Shown one piece after another: positions 34,222-42,228 of a stretch of DNA of 50,024 bases. Positions within the stretch are counted from its first letter, which is position 1. Every line of letters begins with the position of its first letter. This DNA comes from Sphaerospermopsis kisseleviana NIES-73. Its GTDB lineage: Bacteria; Cyanobacteriota; Cyanobacteriia; Cyanobacteriales; Nostocaceae. The notes under the pieces are model-generated. The model saw nothing but the letters and a program-made list of their open reading frames with translations, was not told where the DNA came from and ran no database searches. A program made the position numbers and the translations under genes. Location: contig NZ_AP018314.1 of the NCBI RefSeq assembly GCF_002368075.1, positions 1,974,862 to 2,024,885 of the forward strand. The letters are read 5' to 3'.

Positions 34222-35067
34222 TTACTCTGGACTGTGTTCGTTACAATATACTTCTATATTTAAGAAGTGCCAACTGTCATTTGGATTAACACGACCAAAC
34301 TTTAATGGACCTACGGTTAACGCTGGTTTACCACATACACTACAACTGTAGTTACTTTTGGCTGATATAGCTATTCTATAATCTTTTACAAACTCGGTTG
34401 AAAAACTCTGATCATTCTTATCACTAACTAGACACATTTGTTCATAATGAAAATCCGCAGCATCTATATAATTTTTCTTGACTTTATTACAATAAGGGCA
34501 AGATAACTTTAGGTTAAATTCTTCACTAGATCCTCCCATTGCTCTTGGCCAGATATGTTCAACTTGACTTTTTTCTTTTATTTCTAAATCTTTAACTGTT
34601 TTGTTTTCTTCTATTATTTCTTCTAATGAGTTACCACATATATAACAGCATAGTTGATTATTTGATTTCGCTTGATTAAAAATTCGTTGTTTTTTAGAAT
34701 TTTTTAATTTTTTATTTTTTGCATCAAGACATAGTATCAGAAGAGACAGAATTTGTTCAATCTTATCCTGCTGAATATTAGTATTTTCTGTAAGAAAACG
34801 CCTCAATTCAATCAAGAATTTCTCAGGAGGAAACATATCTGAATCATACTTTCTTCTGAGATAGTCAGCTGTATTTATTAATCTTCTTAGTAGATAGTTT
34901 ATACTACTGTCATAAACAAGTTTCATAAAATTCCCACCAGCTACCAAACCAAAATCTATTCTAGATACAAAAGAATTGTCCTCAGTAATAACTATGCTCT
35001 CTGAGTCTAAAGGATATATTGTCTTTAGCAGATCACGTAGTTGTTGACCTGGATTAATGCCATCCAT
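34222..35067 (-). CDS. HNH endonuclease with second zinc finger
   Basis: 281 aa. An N-terminal helical domain of about 130 residues with no recognised fold is followed by an HNH nuclease: CxxC at 141-144 (CYIC), the catalytic core VEHIWPRAMGGS (Glu170-His171), the Asn-containing SSEEFNL segment and a second zinc pair CPYC (190-193). A C-terminal second zinc motif (CSVC at 242-245 and YCNEH at 275-279) may read DNA. It lies between two DGQHR genes in one leftward operon, so it is the best candidate for the DNA-cutting part of the island. Confidence 0.82.
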   Translation of the reverse strand: MDGINPGQQLRDLLKTIYPLDSESIVITEDNSFVSRIDFGLVAGGNFMKLVYDSSINYLLRRLINTADYLRRKYDSDMFPPEKFLIELRRFLTENTNIQQDKIEQILSLLILCLDAKNKKLKNSKKQRIFNQAKSNNQLCCYICGNSLEEIIEENKTVKDLEIKEKSQVEHIWPRAMGGSSEEFNLKLSCPYCNKVKKNYIDAADFHYEQMCLVSDKNDQSFSTEFVKDYRIAISAKSNYSCSVCGKPALTVGPLKFGRVNPNDSWHFLNIEVYCNEHSPE

Positions 35068-35138
35068 ACAGTAAAATAGAACACACTATATCTAATAGTA
35101 GAATATGTGGCACTAATCCGTCAATTCTTATTTAATAA

Positions 35139-36734
35139 TTAAAGAAAAGATGGAAGTCCTACATCTTGCGGATCAACCAACTTACCATCAAAACCAATAG
35201 TATTATTTTCCATCGTTCTAGCATCGGCTAAAGCTTTACGCAATTGTGCAACCTCCATTTTTTCAGTCATTCCCCCCAAAATATAAACCAACAACTTCAC
35301 CGCTAACTCCTTTCCTGAAACCTGAACCCGCTTTTTATTAGGATCATATAAAACCCCATACCATAAAGAATGGGGAAACTCCATTTCACTAAAACCACCC
35401 TGACGATCAAATTTTCGCAACTTCTTAAAAATAGCTTCTAAAGACATACCTTTTTTAAAAACCAAAATTCCCAAAGCTTGCGCTAAAGCAACTTGAGACA
35501 CTGGACGAAATAAAATATTTGCCTCACCACCACCTTTTTCAAAACTAAAACGTCTTAAATTTGGTGTATCTTCATGATCTAAAATTTTATAACTGGGAAG
35601 ACTCGCTAAATAATCAAATAATTCTGTAAAATCTGCAATTCCTTCTTGTAATTCTTCATCATCTGGACGTTGAGGAATTAACCCTTTTTCTAAAGGTTTC
35701 CAATGGGGGAATTTTTGCCCTAAATATGTAGTAGACATATCCTGTAAAGCTTGCAGTGTAGTCAAAACAGTAGAATTTTTTGCTACTGTAGCACTATTCC
35801 AATTGATACGCGGTTTGCGCTTTTCTTTCTCTGCCAAAAGTGGATGTGTCACCGCAATTTTTCGCGCTACAATTGCAAAACCATCATCTTCATTTAACTG
35901 GGTTAATTGACCTTTTGTTAAAGGTGCAGCCATTAAATTTACATGAACAAAAATAGACCTAACTCGTTGTTTTGCTTCTGTATAAGTTTCTCCAGCATTC
36001 ACCGCACAAATAAACTCAATGCCGATTTTTTCCTGTGGTAAATTTTGCAGATCATCAACATCAATTTGAGAATCATCTATCAATTCTGAGAGAGTAATAT
36101 AACTATCACTATGAGTTTTATCTTTTTTATATCTTCTCAATTTACCAGTTTGCAGTAATTCTAATAAACCTTGAACTCCCATTAATCTATGCTGACCATC
36201 TAAAGCATAAATACTAACATTTTCTTCCGCTACATTTAACAAACCAAAAGAACCATTTTTATCTAGAGGAATAAAATCTGTAGTAGCTTTTTTAGCACGT
36301 CCTTCACTATTCCACTCATCTGCTTTTGCATTATCAACCCAAGATTGATTAATTACAACCAATACCGGGGGAAACTTATGGTTTTTTCGTGATGCTAAAT
36401 ATTGTACTAACGCAGCTTGACGCGACCAATCTAACGGACGTTGCTGAACTTCATCAATACTATCTGCATCAATTTCAATATTCTCGGTTTCGGAATTATA
36501 ATTTTTTTGCAACAGAGGTAATGTAGAAGCAAAATTAACTCTCTTTGCAAACCATTCTAAAGTAACAGAACCCACATAAGCTTCAACACCTCCCATTTTT
36601 GTTTGCTGAACTAGAATTTGGTCTTGTTTGTCAAAAAATGTCTTGAGTAATGTAGATAACATCTGTTGACCTTGAGTTTCATTTTCTATGTACTGTTGAG
36701 AAATGTTACAATTTTGTTCAAATTGGCTGTCCAT
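35139..36734 (-). CDS. dndB: DGQHR-domain protein, DndB (phosphorothioation regulator)
   Basis: 531 aa, longer than proteobacterial DndB. Seen: VGSVTLEWFAKRVNF, RPLDWSRQAALVQYL, KFPPVLVVIN, then YALDGQHRLMGVQGLLELL with DGQHR at 179-183. The C-terminal third (about 350-531) has no motif I recognise. Family knowledge: DndB represses dnd expression in Salmonella and affects modification level. The gene heads the leftward operon and is transcribed away from dndC across a 193-bp palindrome-rich spacer, the expected arrangement for an autoregulator. Confidence 0.85.
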   Translation of the reverse strand: MDSQFEQNCNISQQYIENETQGQQMLSTLLKTFFDKQDQILVQQTKMGGVEAYVGSVTLEWFAKRVNFASTLPLLQKNYNSETENIEIDADSIDEVQQRPLDWSRQAALVQYLASRKNHKFPPVLVVINQSWVDNAKADEWNSEGRAKKATTDFIPLDKNGSFGLLNVAEENVSIYALDGQHRLMGVQGLLELLQTGKLRRYKKDKTHSDSYITLSELIDDSQIDVDDLQNLPQEKIGIEFICAVNAGETYTEAKQRVRSIFVHVNLMAAPLTKGQLTQLNEDDGFAIVARKIAVTHPLLAEKEKRKPRINWNSATVAKNSTVLTTLQALQDMSTTYLGQKFPHWKPLEKGLIPQRPDDEELQEGIADFTELFDYLASLPSYKILDHEDTPNLRRFSFEKGGGEANILFRPVSQVALAQALGILVFKKGMSLEAIFKKLRKFDRQGGFSEMEFPHSLWYGVLYDPNKKRVQVSGKELAVKLLVYILGGMTEKMEVAQLRKALADARTMENNTIGFDGKLVDPQDVGLPSFL

Positions 36735-36927
36735 AAGGTTAATTTTTAAAAACTAAGGTTGAGACTGAGTTGCTTATTTTTCCAAAATATTGGATACTAA
36801 AAGTATAGTTTTTAAAAACAATTTTTAAAAGTTAATGTAAACTAACTTAGTATAAATAATTTTTGAATTTGCATTTATCTCAATACATATAATCCAGGTA
36901 CATCTATATAATTACAGGTAGGGAGTC
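36735..36927. promoter_or_regulatory. Divergent dndB/dndC control region with palindromes
   Basis: Holds a 13-bp inverted repeat pair: TTTTTAAAAACTA (36743-36755) and TAGTTTTTAAAAA (36806-36818). The second overlaps a perfect palindrome GTTTTTAAAAAC (36808-36819) and is adjacent to ATACT-AAA-AGTAT (36794-36806). For dndC, TATAAT (36888-36893) with TTGAAT (36863-36868, 19-nt spacer) is a candidate promoter; GGGAG precedes its ATG. The palindromes lie where a regulator such as DndB could control both directions. Confidence 0.6.
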
Positions 36928-38550
36928 ATGACTATAGCACCACAAACAGACAGTAAAAATCAGCAAAATCGCACTGTAGCGGAATTGGTAGACTATATTC
37001 AAGTTCTCACCACAGAAATTCAGGAATTATATTGTTTGGATGCAATACCTTGGGTTGTGGGTTATTCTGGGGGAAAGGACAGTACAGCAACGTTACAACT
37101 TATTTGGAATGCTATTTCTGGACTTCCACCAGAAAAAAGAACTAAAACTATTCATGTTATTACCACAGATACGGGTGTAGAAAATCCCTATGTTTCGGCT
37201 TGGGTACGTAATTCTCATAAGAATATCAAAAAAGCTGCCCAAGAACAAAAAATGCCAATGATCCCACATATTTTAGAACCAGAAACACAAGAAACATATT
37301 GGGTGGGTTTAATTGGTAAAGGATATCCCGCACCTCGTCAGAAGTTCCGTTGGTGTACCGGACGTTTAAAAATTAATCCATCTAACCGTTTTATTCGTGA
37401 TGTGGTCAGAAGAGATGGAGAAACAATTCTTGTGTTAGGGATTCGCAAAACTGAAAGTAGAAATCGCGCTGCTACTATGAAGAGAATGGAAGAAAAAAGA
37501 GTGCGCGATCGCCTAAGTCCTAATGGAAATTTACCTAATTCCTTAGTTTATAGTCCTATTGAAGATTGGAGAACTGATGAAGTTTGGTTATATTTAATGC
37601 AGTGGGAAAATCCTTGGGGACATAGCAATAAAGATTTATTTGTGATGTATAGGGAATCAACAGAGGATAATGAATGTCCTTTAGTTGTTGATACCTCTAC
37701 TCCCAGTTGTGGAAGTTCCCGTTTTGGTTGCTGGGTTTGTACCTTGGTTGAACGTGATACATCTTTGAACGCGATGATTCAAAATGATGAAGAAAAAGAA
37801 TGGATGCAACCAATCGTTGATTTTCGTAGAGAATTAGATATTGAAAACGATAGAGAAAAAAGAGATTTTAGAAGATTACGAGGAGAAGTTCAATTATTTG
37901 AACGTAATAATAAAGATGGTGAAATATCAGTTGTACCCATACCCGGTCCTTATACAAAATATTGGCGAGAATATTGGTTAAGGAAACTATTAACCGCCCA
38001 AACAGAAATGAGAAAAAACGCCCCCGAAAACATGAGAGATATCACCTTAATATCTATGGAAGAACTCAGCGAAATTCGCCGGATATGGTTAGAAGAAAAA
38101 CACGAATTTGATGATAGTTTACCCCGAATCTATCAAGAAGTGACAGGAGAAGAATTTAAAGATCCCCGTCCTGGTGCAGATTATAGCCTATTAGGTAGCG
38201 ATGAATGGGAAGTATTAGAAGAAATCTGTCAAGGTGACGCAATGCAATTAGAACTAATGGCGAAATTGTTAGATACAGAAAGACAATTTAAGAAAAAAAC
38301 GCGCCGAGTAGGGATTTTTGATAGTTTAGAAAAATGCTTTGAAACCAGTTCTCGTTCTCAACAAGATGCTATTGATTATGCCCATTTTAAAAGAGATTTA
38401 CGACAAGCAGCAAGTGAAGGAGATATAGCCACAATTCGCGCAGCATTTAAACAATTAAATATCGGTGAAACAGCAGAAAAAGAAGAAAATGAACAACCAA
38501 ATAAACCAGCAAATTTTGCGAGTATGAAATTTAAGAAAAAAGAGGAGTAG
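36928..38550 (+). CDS. dndC: DNA phosphorothioation sulfurtransferase DndC
   Basis: 540 aa. PAPS-reductase-like PP-loop SGGKDS (47-52) that activates the DNA backbone with ATP, followed by cysteines for an iron-sulfur cluster: Cys143 in FRWCTGRLKI, Cys250, and CGSSRFGCWVC (Cys261, 268, 271). Together they replace a non-bridging backbone oxygen with sulfur. The length and C-terminal helical region (about 400-540) fit DndC. The cysteine desulfurase DndA is not encoded here; in many hosts a housekeeping IscS-type enzyme supplies sulfur. It is 3 bp upstream of the Uma2 gene. Confidence 0.95.
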   Translation: MTIAPQTDSKNQQNRTVAELVDYIQVLTTEIQELYCLDAIPWVVGYSGGKDSTATLQLIWNAISGLPPEKRTKTIHVITTDTGVENPYVSAWVRNSHKNIKKAAQEQKMPMIPHILEPETQETYWVGLIGKGYPAPRQKFRWCTGRLKINPSNRFIRDVVRRDGETILVLGIRKTESRNRAATMKRMEEKRVRDRLSPNGNLPNSLVYSPIEDWRTDEVWLYLMQWENPWGHSNKDLFVMYRESTEDNECPLVVDTSTPSCGSSRFGCWVCTLVERDTSLNAMIQNDEEKEWMQPIVDFRRELDIENDREKRDFRRLRGEVQLFERNNKDGEISVVPIPGPYTKYWREYWLRKLLTAQTEMRKNAPENMRDITLISMEELSEIRRIWLEEKHEFDDSLPRIYQEVTGEEFKDPRPGADYSLLGSDEWEVLEEICQGDAMQLELMAKLLDTERQFKKKTRRVGIFDSLEKCFETSSRSQQDAIDYAHFKRDLRQAASEGDIATIRAAFKQLNIGETAEKEENEQPNKPANFASMKFKKKEE

Positions 38551-38553
38551 ATT

Positions 38554-39174
38554 ATGTTACAAACATTACCACAACTTATAGACTTAGAAGAATTTCTTGA
38601 CTGGTATCCAGATGGATATGGACGGTTTGAATTACATGATGGAGTCATTTTTGAAATGCAACCAACGGGAACACATGAACAGGTATCAGGATTTTTAGCA
38701 CAGACATTAAGTGTACAAATCGAACAAAATAACCTACCTTATTTTATCCCCAGACAATGTATTATTAAACCAGTAGATTCTGCCAAATCTGGTTATAATC
38801 CCGATGTCATTGTTTTAGATTGGAACGTCATTAATAATGAACCTTTATGGAATAAACGTTCTACAATTACCCAAGGTGAAACTGTCCGTTTAGTAATTGA
38901 ATTAGTTAGCACAAATTGGCAAGATGACTATTTAATCAAATTAGCTGAATATGAAAAATTAGGTATTTCTGAATATTGGATCACTGATTATCTAGGTTTA
39001 GGTGGAAGAAGATATATTGGTAATCCTAAACAACCAACAATTTCTATACATAATTTAATTGAAGGAGAATATCAAGTTAGTCAATTTACAGGAAATGATG
39101 TGTTAATTTCTGCGGCATTTCCTAACTTGAATTTAACAGCTAATCAAATTTTTAGAATTGGTGATAAAAGGTAA
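38554..39174 (+). CDS. Uma2-family (DUF820) protein inside the dnd operon
   Basis: 206 aa. Same fold class as the protein at 31738 but not a close copy: LEEFLDWYPDGYGRFELHDGVIFEMQPTG, then catalytic-type YNPDVIVLD and LVIELVSTNW, then the KLAEYEKLGISEYWI helix. Only 3 bp separate it from dndC, so the two are co-transcribed and probably co-translated. A direct part in phosphorothioation is unproven; a nuclease-like role in the restriction arm is possible. Confidence 0.88.
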   Translation: MLQTLPQLIDLEEFLDWYPDGYGRFELHDGVIFEMQPTGTHEQVSGFLAQTLSVQIEQNNLPYFIPRQCIIKPVDSAKSGYNPDVIVLDWNVINNEPLWNKRSTITQGETVRLVIELVSTNWQDDYLIKLAEYEKLGISEYWITDYLGLGGRRYIGNPKQPTISIHNLIEGEYQVSQFTGNDVLISAAFPNLNLTANQIFRIGDKR

Positions 39175-39184
39175 AAATAAATCC

Positions 39185-39230
39185 TTCATTTCTCGTTCTA
39201 GAAATTGGCTTCTCTGTGCCTCTGTGGTTC
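39185..39230. repeat. Fragment of the TCTCTGTGCCTCTGTGG repeat class
   Basis: Lies in the 92-bp gap between the Uma2 gene and dndD. CTTCTCTGTGCCTCTGTGG belongs to the same loose class as the ACGCAAAG/TCTGCGT repeats at 31606-31730 and 32355-32453 and inside the MITE at 16335. Confidence 0.45.
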
Positions 39231-39266
39231 GTTTAAAAAACTATTAATTTTTAAATTTTAACTCTC

Positions 39267-41255
39267 ATGATCTTCCTAGAACTCGTACTGCAAAACTTCG
39301 GTCCCTACGCTGGTAGACAAGTCATCAACCTTGATCCCAGAATAGATCAAGATAATATTCGCCCTATCATCCTTTTAGGAGGAATGAATGGTGGCGGAAA
39401 AACAACATTAATGGATGCTATTCGCCTCGCATTATATGGACAACGCGCCCAATGTTCTACTAGAGGAAACTTGAGTTATAATGATTTTTTAACTCAATGT
39501 GTCAATAGTCAAGCTGATCCCATTAATAAAACCCGAATTGAATTAGTTTTTGAACACATCGAAGACGATAAACCAATTCAATATCGTGTAGTGAGAACTT
39601 GGGAAAAAAATCCCAAAGACGGTAAAGACTCATTAGGAATTTTAGGAAAAGATGAAACTTGGCCTGTTGATTCTTTAGCTACTATTTGGGATGAATATAT
39701 AGAAAATATTCTCCCTTTAGGTATTTCTAATTTATTTCTGTTTGATGGGGAACAAGTAAAAGAACTTGCAGAACAAGAAACACCACCTGCTGTAGTTGTA
39801 GATGCTATTAATGGACTTTTAGGATTAGAATTAGCTGATAAATTAGCAGTAGATTTAGAAATATTAGTGAATCGTAAGAAAAAGGAAACTGCTGATAAAC
39901 AAGATTTAGCTAAATTAGAAGAATTAGAAAACCGTTTAGCAGAACAATTACAAAAAGAAAATAATAAACAAAAAGAATTAGAAAAATTAGAAACAGATTT
40001 AAAAGATTTAAAAATTCAATATGATGAAGCATTAAATAAATATATTTCTGAAGGTGGAAAACTCGCTGCTGAACGTAGTCAACTAGACACCCAAAAAGAA
40101 AATCAAGTTCAAAATGCAGAAAATATCCGTAAATCATTACGTGAATTAGCGGAAGATGTGCTACCATTAGGGTTAATTCCTAATTTATTATCCCAAATTC
40201 AAACCCAAGGGGAAAAAGAGTTAAAATTTCAACAAATGCAATTAGCAAAGGATGTGTTAATTGCTAGAGATCAACGTTTACTAAATTTGCTCAATCAGCT
40301 AAATTTAGAATTAGAGAAAATTAACAGTATTCAAAATTTCTTAGTTGAAGATATTGATAAATTATATGCTGTTAATTCATCTACAGAAACCACTTGGTTA
40401 AATGCTGATGAAGAAAGTTTAACTTTGTTAGATAATCTCGTCTATCGTTTACAAATTGCCAAAAATACAGCTAATGCTAAAATATTAGAACTGCAAAATT
40501 ACGAAGAACAAATACTCACCATAGACAGACAAATTCAAACAGCAGCAGCACCAGAAGCTTATGCAGAATTACAACAAGCTAGGGAAAAAGCCGAAAGAGA
40601 ATGGAATAAAGCAAATAGTAATGTAGAGTTTTTAAAACGTCATTTATTAGAATTACAAGCAACAATTGAAAAAACCAAAAAAGAACTAACTAACTATACT
40701 AGCGATAGTTTGAAATATCAAAGTACAGAACATTTAATTAATGCAGTCACTAAAGTACAAGCAACCTTAAAGATATTTAGAGAAAAATTGACATTAAGGA
40801 AATTGAATAAATTAGAAGAAGAAGTAAAAAACTGTTTTCTTTATCTTCTGCATAAATCAGATTTAGTTCATAGAATTGCCATTGATGCCCAGACATTTAG
40901 TATATCATTATATGATTTAAAAGGAAAACCAGTACCTAAAAATCGCCTATCAGCAGGAGAAAAACAACTATTAGCGATCGCCTTCCTTTGGGGTTTAGCA
41001 AAAGTATCAGGAAAACGTTTACCCGTTGCTATTGACACACCACTAGGAAGACTCGACTCATCCCACAGAAACAACCTAGTAGAAAGATACTTTCCCGCAG
41101 CGAGTCATCAAGTAATCTTACTTTCCACCGACACAGAAATAGCCAAAAAAGAAGTAGAACTCCTGAGAGAAAACGAAGCGATCGCCCGTGAATACCTCTT
41201 GCAATATAACTCCGGTAAAAGAGAAACTACAATAAAAGACGGTTATTTTTGGTAA
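39267..41255 (+). CDS. dndD: DNA phosphorothioation ATPase DndD
   Basis: 662 aa SMC/Rad50-like ATPase of the modification complex. Walker A GGMNGGGKTT (38-47), the DndD motif NLFLFDGEQVKEL (FDGE at 159-162), long coiled coil (about 195-500), ABC signature LSAGEKQLLAIAFLWGL and Walker B LPVAIDTPLGRLD. No CxxC zinc hook is visible, unlike the second DndD-like protein of this island. It is thought to supply energy or structural change to DndC/DndE. Confidence 0.94.
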   Translation: MIFLELVLQNFGPYAGRQVINLDPRIDQDNIRPIILLGGMNGGGKTTLMDAIRLALYGQRAQCSTRGNLSYNDFLTQCVNSQADPINKTRIELVFEHIEDDKPIQYRVVRTWEKNPKDGKDSLGILGKDETWPVDSLATIWDEYIENILPLGISNLFLFDGEQVKELAEQETPPAVVVDAINGLLGLELADKLAVDLEILVNRKKKETADKQDLAKLEELENRLAEQLQKENNKQKELEKLETDLKDLKIQYDEALNKYISEGGKLAAERSQLDTQKENQVQNAENIRKSLRELAEDVLPLGLIPNLLSQIQTQGEKELKFQQMQLAKDVLIARDQRLLNLLNQLNLELEKINSIQNFLVEDIDKLYAVNSSTETTWLNADEESLTLLDNLVYRLQIAKNTANAKILELQNYEEQILTIDRQIQTAAAPEAYAELQQAREKAEREWNKANSNVEFLKRHLLELQATIEKTKKELTNYTSDSLKYQSTEHLINAVTKVQATLKIFREKLTLRKLNKLEEEVKNCFLYLLHKSDLVHRIAIDAQTFSISLYDLKGKPVPKNRLSAGEKQLLAIAFLWGLAKVSGKRLPVAIDTPLGRLDSSHRNNLVERYFPAASHQVILLSTDTEIAKKEVELLRENEAIAREYLLQYNSGKRETTIKDGYFW

Positions 41256-41301
41256 CTTGGTAATGGGTAATTGGTAATGGGTAATTGGTAATTGGTAATT
41301 G
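41251..41301. repeat. GGTAATT heptamer array, left side of the four-helix gene
   Basis: Seven GGTAATT/GGTAATG units. The array begins within the last codons of dndD. It is the inverted complement of the CCAATTA array at 41700-41746 on the other side of the small gene. Confidence 0.8.
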
Positions 41302-41316
41302 TGAGGAATAAAATAT

Positions 41317-41691
41317 ATGGGTAGACCAGATTTTGAGGAGTTGCAAGTTTATAGGTTATCGGAAAAATTAGCCAATGAAATTTGGAAAATAGTTATACAA
41401 TGGGATAGTTTTTATAAAGATACAGTAGGTAAGCAAATTGTGCGTGCAGCAGATAGTATTGGGTCAAATATAGCAGAAGGAAGGGGACGTTATAATTTTC
41501 AAGATAATAAACGGTTTATTAAAATTGATAGAGGTTCTCTAAATGAAACAATTCATTGGATGAGATTAGATTATGTTCGCAAATTATTAACAATTGAACA
41601 AGTTAACATTCTCAAACCATTAATAGATGAACTGTCACCAAAATTAAACGCCTACTTAAATTCTCTTGGCAACACTAAAGACACAGATTAA
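41317..41691 (+). CDS. Four-helix-bundle (S23/23S rRNA IVS-type) protein
   Basis: 124 aa. Family signature: FEELQVYRLSEKLANEIWKIV, then GKQIVRAADSIGSNIAEGRGR, then SLNETIHWMRLDYVRKLL. These four-helix proteins occur as genes inside 23S rRNA intervening sequences and as free cassettes; their function is poorly known. Here it separates dndD from dndE, which are usually adjacent, and it is bracketed by inverted heptamer arrays, so I regard it as a cassette inserted in the operon rather than a core dnd gene. Confidence 0.85.
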   Translation: MGRPDFEELQVYRLSEKLANEIWKIVIQWDSFYKDTVGKQIVRAADSIGSNIAEGRGRYNFQDNKRFIKIDRGSLNETIHWMRLDYVRKLLTIEQVNILKPLIDELSPKLNAYLNSLGNTKDTD

Positions 41692-41697
41692 TACCCA

Positions 41698-41746
41698 TCA
41701 CCAATTACCAATTACCAATTACCAATTACCAATTACCAATTACCAA
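41698..41746. repeat. CCAATTA heptamer array, right side of the four-helix gene
   Basis: Six perfect CCAATTA units ending 4 bp before the dndE start codon. They are complementary to the GGTAATT array at 41251-41301, so the mRNA could fold the small gene into a loop and hide the dndE ribosome-binding region; no other Shine-Dalgarno is obvious before dndE. Confidence 0.8.
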
Positions 41747-41750
41747 AATC

Positions 41751-42146
41751 ATGGAATCACCAATAGAACGTATTAGACTATCCCAAACAGCCAAAGATCA
41801 ACTACTCAAACTCAAACGCAACACCAAAATAGAACAATGGAACATCCTATGCAGATGGGCGTTTTGTCGTTCCCTAGCAGAAACCGCCCCCCCATCACCC
41901 GTACCCATCCCCCAAGATAGCAACGTAGAACTAACCTGGAAAGTATTTGGGGGAGAAATGGCTGATATATTGCTATTGGCATTGAAACAACGTTGTCACA
42001 ACGACGGTTTAGACACAGATAAAGAAACCCTCATCACCCAATTTCGTTTACACCTACATCGAGGAATAGGATACTTAGCCGGAGATCCAAATATTAAGAG
42101 AATTGAAGATTTAATAGAAATGGCAACAAAAAAAGTAAAATCCTGA
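41751..42146 (+). CDS. dndE: DNA phosphorothioation protein DndE
   Basis: 131 aa, usual size. Seen: IERIRLSQTAKDQLLKLKRNTKIEQWNILCRWAFCRSL at the N-terminus, and the C-terminal HRGIGYLAGDP motif. DndE is a small ribbon-helix-like tetrameric protein reported to bind nicked DNA in the modification complex. Last gene of the rightward dnd operon; the ATG follows directly on a repeat array. Confidence 0.93.
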   Translation: MESPIERIRLSQTAKDQLLKLKRNTKIEQWNILCRWAFCRSLAETAPPSPVPIPQDSNVELTWKVFGGEMADILLLALKQRCHNDGLDTDKETLITQFRLHLHRGIGYLAGDPNIKRIEDLIEMATKKVKS

Positions 42147-42170
42147 TTTTACAACGTTCAGACGTATCTA

Positions 42171-42196
42171 GACATGAACTACACAATAGTCATGTC
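42171..42196. promoter_or_regulatory. Inverted repeat between dndE and ampG
   Basis: GACATG (42171-42176) with CATGTC (42191-42196), extended inward by ACT/AGT with one bulged A. It sits 25 bp after dndE and 33 bp before the MFS start. It could be a terminator without a U-run or an operator. Confidence 0.35.
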
Positions 42197-42228
42197 AACA
42201 GCAACAATGGTAAGAAAATTTTTAATAC

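Noticed and set aside
29349-42146. Island tested for integrase, tRNA target and att direct repeats
   Set aside because: None seen between plsY and the AmpG-like gene, so it cannot be called an integrative element from this window.
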